Source: Chinchilla lanigera
Taxonomy: Eukaryota > Chordata > Mammalia > Rodentia > Chinchillidae
Assembly (NCBI RefSeq): GCF_000276665.1
Contig: NW_004955426.1
Span: 982,919 to 1,046,918 of the forward strand
Length of the DNA: 64,000 nucleotides
Direction: 5' to 3'
Numbering within the stretch: position 1 is the stretch's first letter; every line of letters starts with the position of its first letter. Under the pieces are notes generated by a model, which did no database searches, was not told the DNA's origin, and saw only the letters and a list, made by a program, of their open reading frames with translations. Shown here one piece after another: positions 53,429 through 64,000 of the stretch. The translations under genes and the position numbers were made by a program.

Positions 53429-54114
53429 CCGATACAATGGGAACATTCATGAGAATGTTCATGAGATCTTGAGATCCTAGATCATGCAAGATTCACTAGT
53501 ATCTCTCATTACTACATGCCTTTAACATACAGGTACTGACTACTAAATGCTTATTGCATACCAAGGTCCTACCCTTTTGCAACAACCACAGATCATTTTT
53601 GTAGAAGGGATTTACCATGTTAGACAGCTTGATCACACAGCTGTTAAAGAGCTCAGCAGACAATGAAAGGAAACGGTGCATCTAAAACTCAAACTCCTCC
53701 TCCACAGTGCCCAGTCATGGCCGGAAACTCACTTTGGTTACTTCCCAGCTAACGCAGTACAAGTAACTGAGGCCCTGGAAATCACTCCCAAGGCTCTTCA
53801 AGGTCCTGCTTCCTCTTCTCCAGGCACACTGAAGACCACACTGCTCAGTCTCTTGTAGGAAGACAGGGTCAGCGCAAAGCTGAGAGGCACGCCTGGCATG
53901 ACGTCTGCATACTGTCGCTCTTCTTCAGTTCTGTGCTAGCGTGGGTTCCTGAGTAACACACGGAATGGAGACTTCTGCCAGCCCACAGAAAAACAGAGCA
54001 TGAGAGACTGCTAAACCACTGTTGCATTAGAACTCTGAAGCTGTGGTGCGGCTGATTCTGTAGCATAAATGTCACCATGAGCACTACAGAAATGTGTATT
54101 CATAGCAGTCTCAT

Positions 54115-54326
54115 TTACAAGGCATTTCCTGCTTCTCAGCTTCCATTTCTACAGCTCGGAGCTGGATGAACATGTCCTGGGCAATTCTACACTGAAGAAG
54201 GTAGAACCACTGCTTTAGTTCATCCTCTGGGATTGTCTTCTCTTCCTCAGTAATGGGTGATTTTATGAGTATGGCTTCATAACATGGTACTATATAATAT
54301 TTATTTTCCTATTTGTCTCTTTGAAA
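54115..54326 (-). pseudogene. Unidentified coding-like fossil, about 65 codons
   Basis: On the minus strand a frame free of stops runs from just after a TAG at about 54326-54324 to a TGA near 54115. It looks protein-like: KSPITEEEKTIPEDELKQWF, then YLLQCRIAQDMFIQLRAVEM, then EAEKQEMPCK and the stop. Charged, helix-prone residues and a conserved-looking middle suggest a fragment of a real protein, either a truncated processed pseudogene or a captured exon. There is no start codon of its own. I do not recognise the parent gene. It is not part of CTNND2. Confidence 0.4.
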
Positions 54327-55117
54327 AGTATTTCAATTTTATGATGCAACAGAAACAAGAAGAAATGTTTTTACTACAATTGAAAAAATAGCATTGACAG
54401 CGAATATAAAACTATCCTCTCAAAGCAAGGCACCTTGCTTTCAGGCAGACAAAAAAGCATTAATCATTTCAGTGGTTTCCCTCATCCCTTTCACACAGTT
54501 AAAACGCATTAAACATGTAACTGCTCTTCATAAAGAACAGGAATCCCAAGAGTTTGGACTTTATTTCTTCAAGTGCACACTTCACTCTCTGCTAGGGGAT
54601 TCTACACAGTCACACATTTTATGCATTTGATTTCTTCTCTTAAAATTACTCTAAGGTGGGTGTTTTAAAACAGCAAACAAACTATTCGTATAATAATCAC
54701 GGATCATGCTTGTGTCTCAGAACCCTCATATCAGGTGTCAGCAAGAACCTGTGGTATACCTTCTCTCAGTTACATAATCAATTTAATATAACTGAAAAAT
54801 CCTTCTGAAGCTGTTGTGACTTCGATGCAAGTTCAATTTCAGGAAGTAAAGTTTGTTCTCACTGCTGCAATGCTGTTTCTTGAAATAGAAATCACCTCTA
54901 AAGAATTAAATCTAAGAAAAATGTAGATATAATTTAAATCAGTTCATAGGTACTTAAACATACCTATGTATGAAGTGTAACATCTGAAATATTAAGTAGA
55001 GATTTTAGAGAAATATTTTTAAAGGACAATCCTAAAGGCTAATACTTTCAAGCTCTCACTTTGTACCAAGCAGTGTTCTAATGGACTTACAGTTCATCTT
55101 CATTACTAAACTACTTT

Positions 55118-55410
55118 CCTTCCTTCCTTCCTTCCTTCCTTCCTTCCTTCCTTCCTTCCTTCCTTCCTTCCTTNNNNNNNNNNNNNNNNNNNNNNNNNNN
55201 NNNNNNNNNNNNNNNNNNNNNNNNNNNNNNNNNNNNNNNNNNNNNNNNNNNNNNNNNNNNNNNNNNNNNNNNNNNNNNNNNNNNNNNNNNNNNNNNNNNN
55301 NNNNNNNNNNNNNNNNNNNNNNNNNNNNNNNNNNNNNNNNNNNNNTTCCTTCCTTCCTTCCTTCCTTCCTTCCTTCCTTCCTTCCTTCCTCCCTTCCTTC
55401 CTCCCTTCCT
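55118..55410. repeat. (CCTT)n array containing an assembly gap
   Basis: Perfect CCTT units run up to the gap and resume after it, then degrade to CCCTTCCTT. The true length is unknown. Confidence 0.95.
55174..55345. other. Assembly gap, 172 Ns
   Basis: A run of Ns is bounded on both sides by perfect CCTT repeats, so the missing sequence is most likely more of the same tetranucleotide array. Confidence 0.98.
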
Positions 55411-55739
55411 TCTTTTCCTTCTTTTTTTCCTTTATTTTTCACTCTCTCCTTCCCGTCCTTCTGCCTCACCCTCTGTCTTACATCTCCTGGAAGCTAAACA
55501 TTAACCCTACTTTTGAGTTACACCTATGGCCCACCATGACAAAACTTTGGAGAAATGTGATGTTTCCCATTTTATAGAAGTTGAAACTGAGGTGAAGAGA
55601 TGGTAAGGAAGATGCTGGAGATCACATTGCAGGCAAGTTGTGGGACCAGGATTATGACCTTGGGCTTCCACATTATGAATTTCCTAGTCACACATTTAGA
55701 TGCATGTCAAATACACTCTTATACGACTAAAACTAAAAA

Positions 55740-56425
55740 TATAAATGAAATTGAAGGCAAAAAACACATTTGAGAGAAGACATTACTCATTGGTAAATGG
55801 ATATAATTCATAAGACATTCATTTCCAGAACATGTATGTAGTTTCTACAAATCAATGATAGAGATTTAAAAAAAATCAATAAAAGGGAGGTCAGCAATTG
55901 TACACAGATCATGTATAATAGAATGTATGGTCACTGAACGGATTAAAGGCTTAGAAGAATAAACATTAAATACAAGGTAACTCTACACCCCTCAGATCGC
56001 CAACCCACATGAAAGCCTGACAGTACTCGTCTAGTGAAGAGATGGGAAAATGACTGTCACATATTGTAGGTAGGAGAGGAAATTAGGCAAACATTTGGAC
56101 AATCATTAGGTGAGTCCTGGTCTTGTAAATGTGAATGCCACTTGGCAATTAAAATAAATTAGGCAGATGTCAAAACATATAGAGTTCTCAAAACTTAGAT
56201 ATGGAGAAAAATAATTTGAATTGCACAAAGGATTTTACTGCAAGATCTCAATTCCATGGGTTTTACAAACACTGACTATACAATACTGTATACAAATGTA
56301 CACACATATTATCTGCATATAAATATGTGGCCTGAAAAGATACCACATTAATGATGGTCATGGGCTGGGTGAAGGAGAAATGAGTTTGAGAAAACAGTAA
56401 CGAGAAAACTTCCTTTGATTTTAAT
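55740..56425 (+). mobile_element. Old L1 remnant
   Basis: ttgagagaagacattactcattggtaaatggatat, aatcaatgatagagatt, gaagaataaacattaaatacaaggtaactctacacccctcagatcgcc and aatgactgtcacatattgtaggtaggagaggaaattaggcaaacatttggac recall the end of L1 ORF2 and the 3' region of old L1M-type elements in sense. No intact reading frame remains. Confidence 0.55.
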
Positions 56426-58394
56426 GATTTCATAAAAACTGAGAGAATGAACTTTAGTCATTCTAAAAATGTTACCATTAATTAAAAAAATTTTTGTTAT
56501 TTCAGAATAACCCATGGTTCTAGAATTTTGAAGAGTGTTTAGTTAAATGCTCATAAAACTCCATGAATTCCAGTCTCCAGAATATTCTTACCATCATAGG
56601 AGTCACTCTAATAACTGTAACTTGAATGATGCCAAAAATTCTGCAAAGTGTAAGTACAAGGCATAGGGAAAATAATGATTAGAGATATAATTCCTTTTTC
56701 CCCTGCACTTCACATGTGAGAAAAATGACAAAATCACTTTCACAGTGTTTCGGGTTTGAAATAGTTTGAACATTTCTAGTAAGCAACTAATAACTTTCAA
56801 GTTTCAAGGGCATGAAGTAGGGCAGGGCGAGCTAGTTTAAACCAAAGAATTGCCTCTCAGTGCCTACAGAAGTGACCGTCAGCCTGCCATTTCCAGTGTG
56901 ACAGTCTGCTTACACACCCCTGGGCCATTTCTAATAAAAAATATATATCTATATATATATCTATATGAAAGTTCAGAAGGTTTCCTTAATGTCAGGAAAA
57001 GACAGAAAGCAAATCATTACTACTGTTACTCTTTCTCTTATGAACCTGCTCAAATACATTTTCTTATTTTCAACTTTTGGATGCCCACAGCATCAGTCTC
57101 AAACATGTGGAGCGTTATTGCTCCCAATATCTTTCAAAATGAAATAAAGAGACAGGACTATGAGTTTTCTGTTAGTCCACTTTCAAGTTAAGCAATGTAC
57201 CTAAAATACAAGCCAGGGAAACTGTTGTAAAATAAATTGCTTCAAACGAATATTTGATTTTTGCCTAAAGTGGCAAAGATTCTATACTGATGATATTCAC
57301 AGGACCTGACCTTGTATTCTAACATCATTTTTAGTAGCTAGGTTTGCGTGAGCGCCTCACATGAATAGGCAATTGCTTTGAAATAACATGACCTTAGTCA
57401 AAATTTTCAGATGCTGTGGAAATGTAAGGTGTGTGGTAAAAATGATGAAAAGTGGTCCCTGCAGAACTTTGCTTTAGGCCACTGCAGCTTCTTTTATAAG
57501 GGCAGTGTGTCCAGCACTCGGTAACTTGCACTGGTGAAAACCCTGTTTCCCTCAGAACATTTTGTGGAACTGGCTTCCCTTTATCCTAGTGCCTGTGGCT
57601 TCTTTAACTGCCTGTGAAATATTTACAAGTGGACATAGAATTTTATCTCTGCAGTATAAATGCCATGCCCATTTCTTTCTTAGACCATGTATCTTCTTTT
57701 TGATTTAAGTATTTCCATCAAAAATATAATTTTACAGCCATTATAAACACTTTTACAATACTACCATGAACAACAATGGAACCTCAAAACTGCTAGGAGA
57801 TCATGCGTGTATTGGCCCCGAGTGTGCAGAATCGGGCAGGACTCCCTGGTCTGGAGTCCAGTTCTGATGGCTTTAACCTAGAAAGCTGTGGTCCACACCT
57901 GCACTCTGTGGTGGTGATGCGGGAGGACTGAACACTCCTTTATTTTAGGTGATTTTAGGCCAAGTAGCAGGGGGCCTGGTACAGACTGAGGAAGTACAGA
58001 GCTGTGTAAGTGATTTTTAGATTAAGATTCATCACAGGTGACATTGTTATGAATTATCATTGTCAATAATTACAAGTTGACCAATTATGGCTTACTGTAA
58101 ACTATAGTCTGAGATATGAATGAAAAATACAGTTGATGTTTACATTAAAAAGTGTCTTTAGTTGCTCCCTGGCTGCCTCAATATCTTCACACTTAATTAA
58201 AAACATTTACAGTTCGTGGTCATTCTGACTTTGAGGAAGACCCAGGATTCGCATGGTGCCACACGCAGTGAGTAAGGTAAATGAGAATGTGCTGATGTCT
58301 TCACAAAACTGCCTTTCCACCAAAAGGCACTGGGCAGCAGCAATCCCTGCGGTTTTTTTTTTAATTTTATCACACCATAGAAAGACACGCAAGA

Positions 58395-58520
58395 AGGAGG
58401 ACTTCCAGAACTGCTTCAGAAAGTGACAAGAATGATGGGATAAATCTGTTTAAAGTAAGGGCCAGTACGTGGAGGGAAATTAGCCACCATGTGTCTTCTA
58501 CTGTTATATTTTTAAAAATT
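58395..58520 (+). mobile_element. Mariner-like transposase relic (3' end)
   Basis: gacttccagaactgcttcagaaagtgacaagaatgatgggata closely matches the relic at 19.83 kb and encodes the same FQNCFRK...WDK string with stops, then a T-rich 3' end (ttatatttttaaaaattt) also shared. The two copies derive from one family. Confidence 0.5.
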
Positions 58521-58719
58521 TGGGGATGGTGTGTTTGTTGATTACCTCACACACATCTCGGAGTGCACTGCAGACCCCTGTGGAGGGTTAACACGGCACA
58601 GCAGACGTGGAGAAGATAGTAGTAAAACACACAGCCGTGGTGGCATCCAGGCTGCCAGTCACAAGAAGTGCTGGGCAAAGCGGACAGTAAAGTCCCCCTG
58701 TACTCTTGGTGTGCACTCA

Positions 58720-59118
58720 CTGTAGCTGTGAAAGGCAGAAGAGAGACACGGTCAGTGCTCCGTGACTTTTGCTACAGTTCGGACACCGCGCGTCCTCTGG
58801 AGGCCTATGGGTAAAAGGCGTGGCTCTCAGGGTGGCTCTGTTGGAAGGAGATGGAAGGGCCACAGGTCCTCTGGGCCCCCTGTGGGGATTGTAGGACTGT
58901 GGGCCCTTTCTTTCATTCCCTGACTCATTAGGTGCAAGGTTCAGCTCCACTACATGTTCCCATCATTTTGTACTTTTTCCACACAGGACCAGAGCAAGAG
59001 CCCAGCTGATCATGTTCCGGAACCTCCAGAACTGTGGGCCCAGATAAACTTTTTCTTCTTATTGTTAACTATCTCAGTTCTTTGTAATAGCAATGGGAAC
59101 CTGACTAACATAGCTGTG
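58720..59118 (+). mobile_element. MaLR-like LTR remnant
   Basis: The 3' part (ccacacaggaccagagcaagagcccagctgatcatgttccggaacctccagaactgtgggcccagataaactttttcttcttattg...ttctttgtaatagcaatgggaacctgactaac) has the standard MaLR LTR ending. The left boundary is uncertain. Confidence 0.6.
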
Positions 59119-59169
59119 TGACGGGCTGGGCGCATCATAGACGAGTGCATAGAAGTGCTGCACGAAGAG

Positions 59170-59352
59170 ATGAAATCAAGGCACTTCTGCACACAGGGCT
59201 ATGCAACTTCCAGCAAGTCACTTCCTGTCTTAAAGACTCAGTTTCCTTATTTGAAAATTAGTATACTGTTGGTATTTTTCCCATAAAGATCTTACGAAAG
59301 TTAAGTACGTAAAGCTTGTGAAAACCGCAGAACAGTGTCAGGAATACAGAAA
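59170..59352 (+). mobile_element. MIR SINE, partial
   Basis: gctatgcaacttccagcaagtcacttcctgtcttaaagactcagtttccttatttgaaaattag...cttgtgaaaaccgcagaacagtgtcaggaatacagaaagtac follows the middle and 3' part of MIR. Confidence 0.65.
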
Positions 59353-61394
59353 GTACTACCTGCTCACCCCCCAAGCAAGAAGAAACCAAAAGAAAGCCAT
59401 TGCTATGGAAAGCAGAAGAACAGAGGCCAGCAAAAGAATAGCCCATTCACAGAACTGAAGGAAGTTCAGCTTGTCGATCACATGACTCCAACTGGTCTAC
59501 ATTTGGCACCAACAAAGGCTATCACACACGTCACAGGCTCTTCAGAATTTATATTGTCTATCTTTTCTCCCCCACTAAAATGGAGAAGAGAAAAGGCAGT
59601 CTGCGATTCACAGAGAAGGATGATTTGCTTCTCAACCCTAAGTTTTCCAATCAGCGCCGCACAGGATGCCTCTTCTGGCAATTGCCATCATTCTTGCCAT
59701 AATGAAAATGGGAAAGACCATTTGCTCTTTTCAAAACCACAGGAGAGAATAAATCAGACCCAAATTGCTATTATTAATTCCTTTTTAGTTGGAGGCAGAG
59801 GAAATCCATATTCTTAAGCTAATTTTGTTGGCTCCAGCAACTGACAAATTATCCCAGCAATTGATACAGCTCCACAGCTCCCTCACGACAGCCTGGACGC
59901 ACATGGCTTTCCTGTTTATCAGAACACCCCGGCACCGTCACGTTTGGCAATGAGCCAGCTAGAGCTACACGAGGGAGGAGGAACATGCACTACGTTGTGT
60001 TTTAATTTCTTCAAAATAAATACCCAATTCCTAATAAACACAAAGGGCTACCCCAAGGCTCAATCTCCTCAATGTGCCATCTACACAAAAGCCAGGCTCT
60101 GACCTGGGAAAGAAATACATTCAAGGTGCTCTTCTTTGAATTCTTTTTATAGTTTTGCAGTTGACTGCAGATATATTACGGGACATATTATGTATGCAAT
60201 TCAGTATCCGAAGCAGCAACAAATGGAGTATTATAAAGTAGAAATTTCTTATGCTGTACCTTTTTCCATTGTTTCCTGGGAAACTTCTCATGCATGGGCT
60301 AAGAATTATTTTTAAAATGATTACAGTAAACTACAAGAAATTTACCACAGTAGAAGCAATATTTCTAACTAGGTTAGAAAATACAGTGCTCTAATATCTT
60401 TGCTGATGGGGACTCAAAATATTGGAATATGGTAAGCTGCAGTTCTAGACGGCCCAGGTTATTATTCATCAATTGACCAGTGGATCTTATTTTGAAGTAC
60501 TTTCCACAACATTAAATTAAATAGTCTGTGTAGCTCATGAGCTAATGCAATAGTATTACATGTTTTTACATTGATACTTCAGCAGTATTACACATGGTTA
60601 CACTGACAGTTTAGGTTTAGATGTTGATTAACTTGAACTTTTCAGTCTATGATCTTGAGAGTATAGAGAGAGCTCACTGCAGTTTGTAGCTGGATCATTT
60701 ATATCTGATATTTGGTGGGAGAAGAGTAGTACATGAGTTTGCTCAGGGTTTGGAGATGTTCTGAATTTCAGTTTTTTGCATCTTTTGCCGAAAATGTTTT
60801 TGTTCCCCAAATCATCCTGGTAAATAATCTTCATTAGGATAGATTCTTAACTTCAGGGACAATCACTAGGCAGAGGGATGGACGAGACTTGCATTTTCCT
60901 GGATCTTCTGGTGTGAGTATACATGCTACTGTACGTACCCGTCTGTGGGGTGTCCGTGTGTGTGTGAATGTGTCTGGGTGCACTCCACTCTCCCTCTGAG
61001 AAACACTGATTTGCTCACATCTCTTCTTTCACTTTCTCTTGCTTCCCATATGTGTTGTTTATTACAGATATGTCAAACCCTAGACATTGTATTTGAATGA
61101 AATAGATGTGATTTTATAAAAATGAGGCTAACCCCTAAGAAATTTAATAGAAATACATGCAAAAACATTGCCTATTTCACAAGAATGAAAGTGGTTTTTC
61201 TTTTATTTTAGATTCCGACCCATGACTTGTAACAACAAATTTCAATTTTAATGCCTTTCTAGAGCATAAACGATACAATAGTCATGTGTAACAACTCTGA
61301 TGGTTTTACAGGTCTTTACTTGCTGAAGAATAATCATAGTCCTCTGACCATGAGAGCCATCTGAAACTCCCTGACAGGTCTGTTAAAAAGTTTA

Positions 61395-61783
61395 ATGAAT
61401 GAAGAAATTCTCATAGCAGGTCTATGTACAAATCCCCAAGGCTAGAAATAACCAAATATCCTTAACAAATGAGTGTTTTAGTGAACTGATCCATCCATAT
61501 ATGGAAACATATTTAGTAGGAGAAAGGAAAGGCTTATTGATGTATGCAATAGACAACAACTTTCAAAGAGATTATGCTTAGTGAAAAAGCTAATCATTTT
61601 GAAATATAGAGTTAAAGAAGTGGAGAGCAGAGTAGTGGCTGCCGGGTTTCGGGATAGGAGAGGGAGGGCATACCTAAGAGGAGGGAGGTCGAGGGAGATT
61701 TCACTTGCTGGAAAGATTCTGACTCTTGACTGCAGTGGTGGTTACCCGAAGATACTTAAGTTATAAATGTGCATAGCAGTGAC

Positions 61784-61835
<52 letters not shown>

Positions 61836-61960
61836 CAAGTAGAAGTGGGGAATTTTGTGGATTGTACCAACATCAATTTCTAGATTATAATACTGTACTG
61901 CTTATGTAAGACATTACCACTGACAGGAACTGGGTGAATTTAGAAGTGATTTTCCTGTGT
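61395..61960 (+). mobile_element. L1M 3' end
   Basis: aatccccaaggctagaaataaccaaatatcc, gagattatgcttagtgaaaaag, agtagtggctgccgggtttcggga, gcagtggtggttacccgaag and aatactgtactgcttatgtaagacattaccactgacaggaactgggtgaa follow the 3' end of an old L1M in sense. The AC microsatellite at 61785 interrupts it. Confidence 0.75.
61785..61830. repeat. (AC)23 microsatellite
   Basis: Forty-six bases of perfect AC dinucleotide inside the L1M remnant. Confidence 0.98.
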
Positions 61961-63061
61961 AGTTTATTTTGCATCTTCATACAATTCTACAGCTAATTTC
62001 ACATAAAAGGCAAAAAGAAAAAATAACAGAGTGTGATTCGGCAATGCTTCATTTACTTTTCCTTGAAGTGATTTTTCTACATACAAGACATTACTCAAAT
62101 TTTCTCCTATAATAATTGAACTAGAGTACAATGAAGATTGGGAGTAGTGGGGAGGAGAAAGAGAAAGAATGGAGATGGGAGAGGGAGAAAGAAGAAAGCC
62201 AGGCACTACTCATTCATGGCTTTCCTTTTGTTCATCCTTCTTATCAGCCCAAGCTCAGAGGGCTCTGCCCTGGCTCATTTCTGCTTTGTTCTGTGAATGA
62301 AGAGTTATGCCCGCAACATGATACAACAATCACAGTCTCCACTGTCAGTCAGATGCAAGGAATTGTGCTGTCACTGAAGGAAAACTCACTCTTTATAGCT
62401 CAGCTTTCCTGCTCATCAAGACCCAGTACTCATTTCCGCTGCCGTATGTTTTCAGGAACATGTAAACTGATGTTTCGGCTTAAGGTACATCTTAATGCAT
62501 GCACTGTGAGTCCAGGCAAGCTCACAAAATACAATGCATTGGCTCTCTGGAAGCATATTCATGAAAGCTAGGCTTTCACCTGGCAGATACATTGCTGCTC
62601 TTCCTGTTAATGTGCAGGGGTTGGGGGATAGCAGAGCCCGTCTGCTGCACAGGCCTCAGCTCACTCTCAGACTCCTGGAAACTGGTCTCCTTGGTTGCGG
62701 AGGTAACTTTTGTCTGTTGCTTTCCAAATTTATTGTGGAGACAAGGAGACAGCTGCGCCTACCCCAAAGTTCTCTTTTTAGGAAAGAATAAGGATTTGAG
62801 TGTGAGGTCTCACTAAATAAATGGTCTAACAGTCACAGGCATAAAAATCATTTTAGAAACCATGAGTTGAAGTGTGTACTCATGTTCTTCAGGAATTTAA
62901 AGCGCATCTTCCAAGAAATTATTGCTGAGATCCTTTATATCCATTTGTCCATTCACTTCTGCAAATGTTGTTTGAAAATCACTCCCTCTACTTCCTTGGT
63001 AGGAGTTTTTTGTTCACTCTTGCCCAGCGGCATAAAGAGCTCTGCTCCTGAAAGATAACAA

Positions 63062-63280
63062 CTTCTCACCACACAGTAGTGCTCCATTGTGTGTCAGTAC
63101 CACAAATACCATATTTTCTTTATCCATTCATCTTTTGATGGACATACAGGCCACTTCCAAGATTTAGCTGTTATGAATTGCACTGCTACAGACATAGGTA
63201 TGCGTGTGTCACTGTAATATGATGTCTGTAACACTTTCTGGAAGAGACCTTGAAGGGGAATTGCTGAGTTGAACGTAATT
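63062..63280 (-). mobile_element. L1 fragment, inverted 5' segment
   Basis: cagtagtgctccattgtgtg...aaataccatattttctttatccattcatcttttgatggacatacaggcc...tagctgttatgaattgcactgctacagacataggtatg is the reverse complement of the L1 region near the end of ORF2. It lies head to head with the sense fragment that follows. Confidence 0.7.
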
Positions 63281-63284
63281 TTTA

Positions 63285-63530
63285 TTTAAAAAGGATAAAT
63301 CTGAGTCATTCACAGGAACATGGATGCACTTTGAGTTCATAATGTTAAGTGAAAGAAATCACACACACAAACAAATATTGCATGGTTTCTCTTGCATGAG
63401 AAATGCAGAGCTTCCATAAATTAAAGAGTAAAATAAAAGACAGGTAAGAGATGGAGGAGGGGGATTAGAAATAAAAAGAATTCAGATGTGTCATGCACAT
63501 GTACCCATATGTACTAAATAAGTAAGTGCC
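63285..63530 (+). mobile_element. L1 fragment, sense 3' segment
   Basis: aaaaaggataaatctgagtcattcacaggaacatggatgcactttgagttcataatgttaagtgaaagaaatcacacacacaaacaaatattgcatggtttctcttgc continues the L1 consensus in sense from just where the inverted segment stops. The right end is approximate. Confidence 0.7.
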
Positions 63531-64000
63531 CGTTGACAAAGATTCTCTCTTGGTCGGTCTATCAGAATTTATCAGTTTAAAGAATCCCCCTTTATCCCTC
63601 GTATTTTCTCTTAATTATTTTCTACCCAGAAAGGGTCCTCCAGTTGGGTTTACATTGTACTGTTGCCCTCTGGAAATTCTTCAGTCTGTCTTTGAGCTTG
63701 TGTTTTGCAAGTGAAATCTGACGGAGCAGTGGCTCCTGAGTGGAAGACATGGGGCTGGGCGCTGTCTATGTGTCCTGTGTTTCTTGCTGCTTCTTTCACG
63801 TACAAGGTTTGCAATGCCCGTGGGGCCACTGTGTGTTGTGGAAACTGAGGCAGACTGAAAGCATAGGGAAGGCAAGCACATCCCTCAGAACCAGAACTTG
63901 CTGCCAATAAAAAAATGCAAGATCAAGGACGGGCATCATCTCCTCTCCTATCCATGTTTCTCCCCTATGCCAGCCAACCTTCCAAGCTGAAAATCAGGAG

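Larger units (their letters stand above)
55048..55690 (-). mobile_element. Probable MIR split by the CCTT array
   Basis: The left part (ctctcactttgtaccaagcagtgttctaatggacttacagttcatcttcattac) and the right part (tttcccattttatagaagttgaaactgaggtgaagagatggtaagg...gcaagttgtgggaccaggattatgacc) resemble consecutive halves of a MIR in reverse orientation. The CCTT array and N-gap sit between them. Confidence 0.5.
50984..64000 (-). other. CTNND2: CTNND2 intron upstream of the micro-exon, at least 13,017 bp
   Basis: No upstream exon is visible before the right edge; I looked for the coding of the N-terminal segment ending GSETGSMSSM and did not find it. The intron contains two ID SINEs (51.3 and 51.5 kb), LTR-like sequence (53.05-53.4 and 58.7-59.1 kb), a short unidentified coding-like fossil (54.1-54.3 kb), a gapped CCTT tract inside a probable MIR (55.05-55.7 kb), old L1 pieces (55.74, 61.4 and 63.1 kb), a mariner-like relic (58.4 kb), a MIR (59.2 kb) and an AC microsatellite (61.8 kb). 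The 51.6-53.0, 56.5-58.3, 59.4-61.3 and 62.0-63.0 kb stretches show nothing I can name. Confidence 0.8.

Noticed and set aside
55056..55497. Repeat frames across the second gap
   Set aside because: Translation of the CCTT array and Ns.
51000..64000. An upstream CTNND2 exon (coiled-coil region)
   Set aside because: I looked on the minus strand for the coding of ERLTRELEAERQ and GSETGSMSSM and found neither, so the exon lies beyond the window.

Overview
This is a stretch of mammalian, almost certainly rodent, nuclear genome. It is AT-rich and intron-dominated, with GT-AG splice sites, B1-type (7SL-derived) and ID-type (tRNA-Ala-like) SINEs, MIR, L2, L1 and MaLR LTR remnants, and many microsatellites. 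I saw no B2 elements. Together with the abundant ID and ID/B1 composite SINEs, this points to a rodent outside the mouse/rat group (for example the squirrel-related, beaver/gopher or hystricognath lineages); the exact family is not fixed by what I can see.

The only gene I can support is CTNND2 (delta-catenin, a neuronal p120-family armadillo-repeat catenin). It lies on the minus strand and is partial at both ends. Five internal coding exons were found by reading translated segments against the known protein and then checking splice sites and phase. In transcript order they are a 35-nt micro-exon (50983-50949), a 117-nt exon (50375-50259), a 173-nt exon (35839-35667), a 568-nt exon (24673-24106, with a 165-base assembly gap inside) and a 195-nt exon (1486-1292). 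All junction phases agree across the four introns enclosed here (573, 14,419, 10,993 and 22,619 bp). Together they encode roughly residues 96-458 of about 1,225: the linker after the N-terminal coiled coil and the Ser/Pro-rich region before the armadillo repeats. The coiled-coil and promoter exons lie beyond the right edge; the armadillo and PDZ-ligand exons lie beyond the left edge.

Everything else is intron. Recognisable contents are young ID SINEs with clear target-site duplications (37.3, 48.9 and 51.5 kb), B1 and ID/B1 composites, several L2 and MIR fossils, MaLR-type LTRs, old L1 pieces including one with a 5' inversion (63.1-63.5 kb), a small palindromic DNA transposon (8.5 kb), two probable mariner relics (19.8 and 58.4 kb), a short unidentified coding-like fossil (54.1-54.3 kb), and polypyrimidine/polypurine tracts. 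A GC- and CpG-rich island of about 0.8 kb covers the 568-nt exon. I found no RNA gene, no second protein-coding gene and no undescribed system. The most interesting points are the frame-disrupting micro-exon with an antisense B1 in its short downstream intron, the internal CpG island with an assembly gap that keeps the reading frame, and the unidentified fossil ORF.
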